This document shows positions 6,611-11,567 of a DNA stretch of 11,567 bases, one piece after another. Every line of letters starts with the position of its first letter. Position 1 is the first letter of the stretch. Source of the stretch: Flavobacteriaceae bacterium (lineage in GTDB: Bacteria > Bacteroidota > Bacteroidia > Flavobacteriales > Flavobacteriaceae). The notes beneath the pieces are model-generated. The model searched no databases and was not told where the DNA came from. It saw only the letters and a list, made by a program, of their open reading frames with translations. The stretch covers positions 1 through 11,567 of the forward strand of contig DAOUPU010000061.1 of the NCBI GenBank assembly GCA_030625995.1, read 5' to 3'. Position numbers and translations under genes: made by a program.

Positions 6611-6618
6611 CAAATATA
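6611..6618 (-). promoter_or_regulatory. -7 element of the 198-residue protein gene
   Basis: TATATTTG on the - strand (CAAATATA on +) matches TAnnTTTG in full. It lies about 85 bases before the ATG. No good TTG is found 17-20 bases further upstream, so the -33 half is missing or degenerate. It stands back to back with the helicase promoter, about 85 bp away. Confidence 0.45.
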
Positions 6619-6703
6619 ATTAAACAATCTGAGTTAAATATTGATATCGCAAATTTAGCCAAACTAATCGGAATTGCTTTTTATTAGCCAACTTGCTTTT
6701 CAC

Positions 6704-6732
6704 TTTGCATTATAAAAATAGACGTATATTTG
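6704..6732 (+). promoter_or_regulatory. rhlE promoter (Bacteroidota -33/-7 type)
   Basis: TTTG at 6704-6707, 17 bases, TATATTTG at 6725-6732. Both halves match the consensus with ideal spacing. The predicted start near 6738 gives a leader of about 45 bases before the ATG at 6783. Confidence 0.75.
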
Positions 6733-6743
6733 CCCGCTTATAG

Positions 6744-6791
6744 AAATGACGTAATTAAATTGTCATTTTTTAAACGATTTATATGTCATTT
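6744..6791 (+). promoter_or_regulatory. Leader of rhlE with two alternative hairpins
   Basis: AAATGAC (6744-6750) can pair with GTCATTT at 6762-6768 (loop of 11, followed by TTT) or with an identical GTCATTT at 6785-6791, which includes the G of the start codon and codons 2-3. The two pairings exclude each other. The first leaves the start free, the second covers it. Seven A/T-rich pairs are weak, so any effect would be temperature-dependent. The second copy is coding sequence (MSF), so the repeat may be chance. Confidence 0.35.
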
Positions 6792-8060
6792 AATTCATTA
6801 GGGCTTTCTCCTGCCCTGTTGAAAGCAATCAACAAGAAAGGATACGATCAACCATCACCTATACAAGAGAAAGCAATACCTGTAATTTTAGAAAGAAAAG
6901 ATGTATTGGCTTCAGCGCAAACCGGCACCGGTAAAACAGCGGGATTTACATTGCCCATGCTACAAATTCTGTCCCAAGGCCAGCATTTAAGACATCGGCC
7001 GGTTCGAGCTTTGGTCCTGACTCCCACTCGCGAATTGGCGGCTCAAGTGTTTTCTAATGTAAGGGAGTATGGTGAATTTTTAGATCTTCGTGCTGCGGTA
7101 ATTTTTGGCGGTGTAAGTCAAATTCCTCAGGTAAAACAAATAAGACGGGGTGTAGATATCTTAGTTGCTAAACCAGGACGTCTTTTGGATCTGGTAAACC
7201 AAAATGTATTGTCTCTGGCTAAAGTTGAGATCTTAGTTTTGGATGAAGCAGATAGAATGCTGGATATGGGCTTTTTAAGAGATATTGAACGCATTATGAA
7301 ACTGTTGCCTTCGAGAAGGCAAAATTTATTATTTTCGGCAACATTTTCAAAAGACATTAAAAAACTTGCCAATGGCATATTACATCATCCTGCCCAGATT
7401 GAAGCAACACCTGAAAACACCACCGTAGAAATCATAAATCAAAAGGTCTATCGTGTTGCTAAAGCTAAAAAGACAAGTTTAATAATTAATCTGATTATTG
7501 ATGACAACTGGAAGCAGGTCCTTGTGTTTACCAGAACAAAACACGGTGCAAATAAATTGTGTAAGAAAATGGTTGCTGCGGGAATTACGGCTGCGGCTAT
7601 TCATGGCAATAAGAGTCAGGGTGCAAGAACCAAAGCTTTAGCAGGGTTTAAGAATAATTCCATCAGGGTCTTGGTAGCAACGGATATTGCCGCTCGAGGC
7701 TTGGATATTCCATTACTGCCTCATGTAGTAAATTTTGAGCTACCCAATATTCCTGAAGATTATATACATAGAATTGGGAGAACCGGAAGGGCCGGAGCGA
7801 GTGGAGAAGCCATATCATTGGTCTGTGGAGAAGAAATAGACTATTTAAGAGATATTGAGAAGCTTGTGGGCTTAAAAATATCAAGTGAGGTTTTGGAAGG
7901 TTTTGAACCGGATCCCAATGAACCAACTACACCAAAAAAGCAACAGCAAAGATCTCGCAAACCCACAAATTCAAATTTCCATAGAGGCCGAAATAACAGA
8001 TCTAATAACAGAAGGCAAAAGCGCAATAATAACAGAAGGTCCGACAATCGGCAGAATTAA
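6783..8060 (+). CDS. rhlE: DEAD-box ATP-dependent RNA helicase, RhlE type
   Basis: A 425-residue cytoplasmic RNA helicase that uses ATP to open short RNA duplexes, in RNA decay, ribosome assembly or cold adaptation. Conserved motifs in order: the Q motif with GYDQPSPIQEKAIP (20-33), AQTGTGKT (45-52, motif I), PTRELAAQV (Ia), DEAD (154-157, motif II), SAT (185-187, III), VLVFTRTK (IV), ATDIAARGLDI (V) and HRIGRTGRAG (VI). Motif Ib reads KPGR with K130 where the family has TPGR. The last 45 or so residues are a basic Arg/Asn/Gln-rich tail (RSRKPTNSNFHRGRNN...), typical of RhlE-type proteins and probably RNA-binding. MSFNSLGLSP at the N terminus supports the ATG at 6783. Single gene with its own strong promoter; its neighbour at 8096 is convergent. 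DEAD-box paralogues are hard to tell apart, so the symbol is by subfamily resemblance. Confidence 0.94.
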   Translation: MSFNSLGLSPALLKAINKKGYDQPSPIQEKAIPVILERKDVLASAQTGTGKTAGFTLPMLQILSQGQHLRHRPVRALVLTPTRELAAQVFSNVREYGEFLDLRAAVIFGGVSQIPQVKQIRRGVDILVAKPGRLLDLVNQNVLSLAKVEILVLDEADRMLDMGFLRDIERIMKLLPSRRQNLLFSATFSKDIKKLANGILHHPAQIEATPENTTVEIINQKVYRVAKAKKTSLIINLIIDDNWKQVLVFTRTKHGANKLCKKMVAAGITAAAIHGNKSQGARTKALAGFKNNSIRVLVATDIAARGLDIPLLPHVVNFELPNIPEDYIHRIGRTGRAGASGEAISLVCGEEIDYLRDIEKLVGLKISSEVLEGFEPDPNEPTTPKKQQQRSRKPTNSNFHRGRNNRSNNRRQKRNNNRRSDNRQN

Positions 8061-8095
8061 ATCTCTGAAGTTTGATTCAAGAAAGCTGAATTTGG

Positions 8096-8374
8096 CTATT
8101 TACTCTCCATTTCTTCCATGATAAGGGTATGTGGAAGTTCTAGAACGCCGGCGCTTTTCATGGCATCTGCAAGTTCAGAGGACCCCACAAAAGCTTCGAA
8201 AGCTTCAATCGTTTTCCAACCGTTAATAACATAGGCTGTATCCGGTTGTCCATGAATTGTGCCAACGGAATAGTTCATCTCCCCCGCCTTTTTTCTGATA
8301 GGTTTAAATTTATCGAAAGCTATCTTCCATTTATCAAAATCTTCTACTTTGTGATACATCAGTGTTTTAATCAT
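8096..8374 (-). CDS. Small dimeric alpha/beta-barrel (ABM-like) protein
   Basis: 92 residues, no signal peptide. The start MIKTLMYHKVEDFDKWKIAFDKF has the beta-strand then amphipathic-helix pattern of the antibiotic biosynthesis monooxygenase (ABM)/dimeric ferredoxin-like barrel superfamily. VINGWKTIEAFEAFVGSSELADAMKSAGV has the W-x-x-x-EAFEAF and helix pattern of the second half of such domains. Members act as small oxygenases, haem-binding proteins or stress proteins of unknown role; no catalytic residue can be assigned here, so the substrate is unknown. It is convergent with rhlE, 35 bp apart. Two palindromes upstream may be operator sites. Family placement is by pattern, not by a distinctive motif. 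Confidence 0.72.
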   Translation of the reverse strand: MIKTLMYHKVEDFDKWKIAFDKFKPIRKKAGEMNYSVGTIHGQPDTAYVINGWKTIEAFEAFVGSSELADAMKSAGVLELPHTLIMEEMESK

Positions 8375-8422
8375 AACATTTGGTTTTTATTAAAAATCTA
8401 ATATAGTTAAACTTCCTCATAG

Positions 8423-8453
8423 TTTTTACGTAAAAAGGATGAACTGCACAGTT
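8423..8453. promoter_or_regulatory. Two neighbouring palindromes upstream of the ABM-like gene
   Basis: TTTTTACGTAAAAA (8423-8436) is a perfect 14-bp palindrome. AACTG-CA-CAGTT (8442-8453) has perfect 5-bp arms. Their centres are 18 bp apart, 55-73 bp before the ATG of the ABM-like gene. The layout fits an operator for a dimeric regulator, but no regulator gene is next to it. Confidence 0.35.
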
Positions 8454-8564
8454 TTCTGTCCGAAATTATGTTTAAATTTATCAAAATGTATTAAAATCAT
8501 ACGTCTGAATATTCTTTTGTCCAATTTCTTGCATACCCTACAAACTAAGAGTTTGGTTTCAAAC

Positions 8565-8591
8565 AAAAAAAGACCCCTGATAAGAAAGGCC
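8565..8591 (-). terminator. Probable terminator of the ABC operon
   Basis: On the - strand, GGCCTTT pairs with AGGGGTC (7 bp, three G-T wobbles, 6-base loop) and is followed by TCTTTTTTT (A run 8565-8571 on +). It lies about 170 bases after the permease stop codon, with hairpin chain B in between. The stem is moderate because of the wobbles. Confidence 0.5.
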
Positions 8592-8616
8592 AATTTTGCA
8601 ATTAATTAATCTTGAG

Positions 8617-8751
8617 TTTAATCCTCCTTCGCGTTCCGCTACGGCGGACGAGAAGACTTGGTTTAATTCCCCGTCCTGCCTCTGGCGGACGGAATTCAGG
8701 ATGTTTGCATTGCAAACTCAATTTAATACCTCGTATGCTTGCGTAGAGGTA
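8617..8751 (+). repeat. Hairpin chain B (four stem-loops, repeated lead word TTTAATnCC)
   Basis: Four consecutive hairpins. B1 (8627-8655) has CTTCGCG and TCCGC arms with one mismatch and one bulge. B2 (8665-8696) has AATTCC and CGTCC arms plus GCC/GGC, loop TCT. B3 (8703-8717) is GTTTGC/GCAAAC with a 3-base loop. B4 (8727-8751) is TACCTC/GAGGTA with inner TATGC/GCGTA. On +, the word TTTAATnCC starts each of three units, at 8617, 8662 and 8722, running into B1, B2 and B4. Stem sequences differ from unit to unit but stay paired. I recall similar hairpin chains in intergenic regions of other flavobacterial genomes. The chain ends ten bases before the permease stop codon. Confidence 0.8.
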
Positions 8752-8760
8752 GTTTATTTG

Positions 8761-11166
8761 TTATTCATATTTCAAAGCATTTACCGGATCGGAGTTCGCA
8801 GCATAATAAGCCTGTGAACTTACTGTTACCAAAGCAATTATAACTGCCAGTAAGGAAGCAAACACAAATGGCAATACGGGAATATCTATTTGATAAGAGA
8901 AATTAGTCAACCAATTCTTTGCTAATAAATAAGACACCGGCCAGGCAAAAATATTTGCTATCAGAACAAGTTTTATAAAATCCTTGGTTAGCATATTCAT
9001 TATTTGACCAACCGAAGCACCTAATACTTTTCTCACGCCAATCTCCTTTGTACGTTGTTCTGCAGTATAAGAAGCAAGACCAAACAAACCCATTGCAGAG
9101 ATAATAATAGCAAGTATAGTCAAGAAAAAGAACATGGTGCCAAAATTTTCCTGTTGCTTGAGTAAGGCACCAAATTTTTCATCCAGGAAAGTATATCGAA
9201 ATGGATGCGAAGGTTCTAATTTATTCCATTCCTCTTCAAGATAATCTATTGTTGCATTCATATCTTCAGGAGCTATTTTAAATGAAGCGTACCAAACCCA
9301 ATTATTTATGGACAGAACCATTGGTCTAATTGGCTGATCAAAACCTTCAATATGAAAATCTTTTACTATTCCAATAATATTACCAAATGCCATATCACCT
9401 TGCTGGTTGATAAATGTTCCCATACGTCTTCCGACGGCGTTTTCTATATTCAGATTCTTTACGGCAGTTTCATTCAGAATAAAATAAGGAATAGAATCGG
9501 ACTCCATCTCTCTGTCAAAATCTCTACCTTCCACCAATTCAATATCTAACGTTTCCAGAAAATCATAATCGACTTCCATATTCCACAATGGCAGGTGTTC
9601 TTGACTGCCTTCTAAAACGAACATATTTTGGTTTGGGCCGTCACCAGGCAGATAAGAAGATCGGCTAACGCTTATTACATTGCTGTTCTTTAAAAAAATA
9701 TCTTTATAATTTCTGAAATTTTCAGTCATTTGATCTGTTTGAAGCGGCACCACGATCACTTGATCTCCTTTAAAACCAATGTCTTTGTTATGTAAATAAG
9801 AAATCTGACTAAAGATGATGATCATCCCAATTATTAAAATTGTAGAAGCCGTAAACTGAAAAACAACCAAGGACTTTCTCAAAAGGGTACCACCCTTGGT
9901 CTTAGTGAGATCACCTTTTAAAACGGATACAGGTTGAAATCCTGATAAGAAGAATGCCGGATAACTACCTGCAAAAATGCCATAGAATAAAGTTACTGCT
10001 ATAGAAAAAAGAATTGTTTCACTAAGGTGGTTATTAAAAAGATTTAACTCAGTTTCCATCACATTGTTAAAGCCCGGTAAAAATAGTTCAACAAGAATAT
10101 AGGCTATAAAAAGAGCTATAAAACTTTGTATAATTGATTCGGTAAGAAATTGAGTGATCAACATTTTACGTGATGCTCCTGTCACTTTTCTTACACCGAC
10201 CTCTTTGGCTCTTTTACCAGACCTGGCAGTAGATAAATTCATGAAATTGATCCCTGCTATCAGGATCACCAGAATTGCAATTCCGATAAATACATAAATA
10301 TATATAATATTACCGTTCTGTCTTATTTCCCAATCTTTATGAGAATATAAATGAATGTCTTTTAAAGGCTGCAATTGATATTCAAATGTATTGCCTGATT
10401 CCAGAAATTCCTCCAGGGTGATCTTCATAAAGGCTTCAACATCAGGCTCAATTTTTTTTGTGAAATTAGCCGTCATTTCCTCGTTGAATTTATTAAAATC
10501 TGCACCCTCTCGAAGCTTTACATAGGTATTAAAACTATTAGACATCCATATATTTCGAATATCGTTTTGAGCCATAAACATATCAAATTCAAAATGTGCA
10601 TGCCCTTTTGGTTCTCTTACAATTCCTTTGACTATATAATCTCTTCTGTTATCATAATTGACAATTTCACCAAATGCATTTTTATCACCAAATAATTTTC
10701 TGGCTGATTCCTCTGTCAGTACTAGGGCATTTTCTTCATTTAAAGCGGCCTCAGGATCACCGTGAACAAACTCATAGTCAAATATTTTGAAAAATGTGCT
10801 ATCAGCATAAACGCCGTGCTGAATATATACTTTAGTTTGCTCATGACGCATCATAATTTCCTGATTTACAGGATTAATTCGTGTTGCAGTCTCAACATCC
10901 GTAAATTCAGTTCTGAATGCATTTGCCATGGGGCTGGGCGAAACAGGTGCATCCATTTTTTGACCCATCATATTCGCCTTGATACCTGTTCTGTATACCC
11001 GATCGTAACCACTCCAATGTTTTTCATAGCTCATTTCGTCTTTTACGAACATGAATACCAATATGGTAACTGTTAAGCCTAAAGCCAAACCGAGTATGTT
11101 GATCAAGGCATAAATTCTATTCTTATTTAAGCTGCGAAAAGCTACTTTTAAATAATTCTTAAACAT
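8761..11166 (-). CDS. ABC transporter permease, MacB/FtsX type
   Basis: An 801-residue inner-membrane protein of the MacB-like type VII ABC family, which couples ATP use in the cytoplasm to work on the periplasmic side (efflux or export of an unknown substrate). It has two similar halves, each with one membrane helix, a large periplasmic MacB_PCD-like domain and then three helices (FtsX domain). Approximate helices: 18-41, 287-310, 342-363, 382-405, then 429-455, 676-700, 733-750 and 765-790. The cytoplasmic coupling loop occurs twice, as KEVGVRKVTGAS (about 320-331) and KEIGVRKVLGAS (about 706-717). MFKNYLKVAFRSLNKNRIYALINILGLALG at the start and NSDPVNALKYE at the end are typical of Bacteroidota members. 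The ATPase gene is 16 bp upstream, so both are one operon. An adaptor/outer-membrane partner is not in the window. Confidence 0.95.
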   Translation of the reverse strand: MFKNYLKVAFRSLNKNRIYALINILGLALGLTVTILVFMFVKDEMSYEKHWSGYDRVYRTGIKANMMGQKMDAPVSPSPMANAFRTEFTDVETATRINPVNQEIMMRHEQTKVYIQHGVYADSTFFKIFDYEFVHGDPEAALNEENALVLTEESARKLFGDKNAFGEIVNYDNRRDYIVKGIVREPKGHAHFEFDMFMAQNDIRNIWMSNSFNTYVKLREGADFNKFNEEMTANFTKKIEPDVEAFMKITLEEFLESGNTFEYQLQPLKDIHLYSHKDWEIRQNGNIIYIYVFIGIAILVILIAGINFMNLSTARSGKRAKEVGVRKVTGASRKMLITQFLTESIIQSFIALFIAYILVELFLPGFNNVMETELNLFNNHLSETILFSIAVTLFYGIFAGSYPAFFLSGFQPVSVLKGDLTKTKGGTLLRKSLVVFQFTASTILIIGMIIIFSQISYLHNKDIGFKGDQVIVVPLQTDQMTENFRNYKDIFLKNSNVISVSRSSYLPGDGPNQNMFVLEGSQEHLPLWNMEVDYDFLETLDIELVEGRDFDREMESDSIPYFILNETAVKNLNIENAVGRRMGTFINQQGDMAFGNIIGIVKDFHIEGFDQPIRPMVLSINNWVWYASFKIAPEDMNATIDYLEEEWNKLEPSHPFRYTFLDEKFGALLKQQENFGTMFFFLTILAIIISAMGLFGLASYTAEQRTKEIGVRKVLGASVGQIMNMLTKDFIKLVLIANIFAWPVSYLLAKNWLTNFSYQIDIPVLPFVFASLLAVIIALVTVSSQAYYAANSDPVNALKYE

Positions 11167-11182
11167 CTTGTTGAATTTTAGG

Positions 11183-11567
11183 TTAAATTGCTTCTTGAGT
11201 TGCTTTGCTCTTCTTTTCTGAAATGATCTGACCGTCTAGCATATTGATAACTCTTCCTGAATAACTTGCATCGTGAGCGGAATGTGTTACCATTATAATT
11301 GTGGTTCCAGCTTCGTTTAATTCACACATCATTTCCATCACTTCATTTCCATGTGAACTATCCAGGTTGCCCGTTGGCTCATCGGCCAAAATGAGATGTG
11401 GTTTAGTGATCAGGGCTCGTGCAACGGCTACTCTTTGTTGTTGTCCACCAGAGAGTTGCTGAGGAAAGTGAGATGCTCTGTGTGCAATTCCAATTTTTTC
11501 CATTAATTCGTTTACTCTGGTTTTACGTTCAGAAGAACTTACTTTATTATAAATTAGTGGCAATTCG
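11183..11567 (-). CDS. ABC transporter ATP-binding protein, MacB/LolD type (5' end outside window)
   Basis: The C-terminal 127 residues of the ATPase that drives the permease; the gene continues beyond the right edge. The open frame reads ELPLIYNKVSSSERK at the edge, so the first visible Leu (TTG at 11561-11563) is internal and not a start. Visible motifs: LSGGQQQRVAVARAL (ABC signature), LILADEPTGNLDS (Walker B, catalytic Glu and D-loop) and IMVTHS (H-loop His). Walker A and the Q-loop lie outside. PLIYNKV before the signature and the DEPTGNLDS form are usual for the MacB/LolD/FtsE group. The stop is 16 bp before the permease ATG. Confidence 0.95.
   Translation of the reverse strand, partial: ELPLIYNKVSSSERKTRVNELMEKIGIAHRASHFPQQLSGGQQQRVAVARALITKPHLILADEPTGNLDSSHGNEVMEMMCELNEAGTTIIMVTHSAHDASYSGRVINMLDGQIISEKKSKATQEAI

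Larger units (their letters stand above)
8375..8760. other. Intergenic region: operator-like palindromes, terminator, hairpin chain
   Basis: 386 bases without a real gene. From left to right it holds the upstream region of the ABM-like gene with two palindromes (8423-8453), a hairpin CAAACT/AGTTTG of 6 bp near 8540-8554, a - strand terminator (8565-8591), and hairpin chain B (8617-8751), which would be 3' UTR of the permease mRNA. A - strand promoter for the ABM-like gene is unclear: TACATTTTG (about 8482-8490) has one base too many between TA and TTTG and no TTG at the right distance. Confidence 0.6.

Noticed and set aside
7663..8121. Overlapping ORFs on both strands in the 3' part of rhlE
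   Set aside because: They are frame shadows of the basic, Arg/Asn-rich tail of the helicase, whose motifs are intact in its own frame.
8596..8817. 73-codon ORF on + over the hairpin chain
   Set aside because: It runs through chain B hairpins and into the antisense of the permease 3' end; composition is not protein-like.

Overview
The window is AT-rich bacterial DNA and looks chromosomal, most likely from a member of the Bacteroidota (Flavobacteriia-like). Three things point there. Two genes (lysA and the rhlE-type helicase) are preceded by clear copies of the Bacteroidota promoter, TTTG, then 17-18 bases, then TAnnTTTG. Start codons follow A-rich leaders rather than strong Shine-Dalgarno sites. 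The right end carries an ABC-type efflux permease of about 800 residues with two FtsX/MacB-like halves, a type abundant in this phylum.

Layout. Bases 1-770 are the 3' part of a secreted or surface protein with 13 GSDDD-type pentapeptide repeats, ended by a strong terminator. Next come pepT (tripeptidase) and lysA (diaminopimelate decarboxylase, last step of lysine synthesis), both on +. From 3547 to 6525 three genes lie on -: an exported serine beta-lactamase-like hydrolase, whose 3' end overlaps that of lysA by 17 bp, a GNAT acetyltransferase, and an exported 198-residue protein with an internal duplication. Then follow the DEAD-box helicase gene rhlE (+) and a 92-residue dimeric alpha/beta-barrel protein (-). 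On the right is a two-gene - strand ABC operon, ATPase (cut by the window end) then permease.

The genes do not form one pathway. This is mostly ordinary housekeeping and accessory content with single-gene transcription units, except the ABC pair. I see no CRISPR array, rRNA, tRNA, insertion sequence, prophage or defence system.

The most unusual material is intergenic. There are two chains of short hairpins, at about 5722-5903 and 8617-8751, each directly 3' of a - strand gene. They share a lead word TTTAATnCC. The second sits between the permease stop codon and a probable terminator, so it should form the 3' UTR of that mRNA. Other points are an rhlE leader with two mutually exclusive pairings, one covering the start codon, a lysine in place of threonine in the TPGR motif of RhlE, and a 22-bp-spaced direct repeat upstream of lysA.
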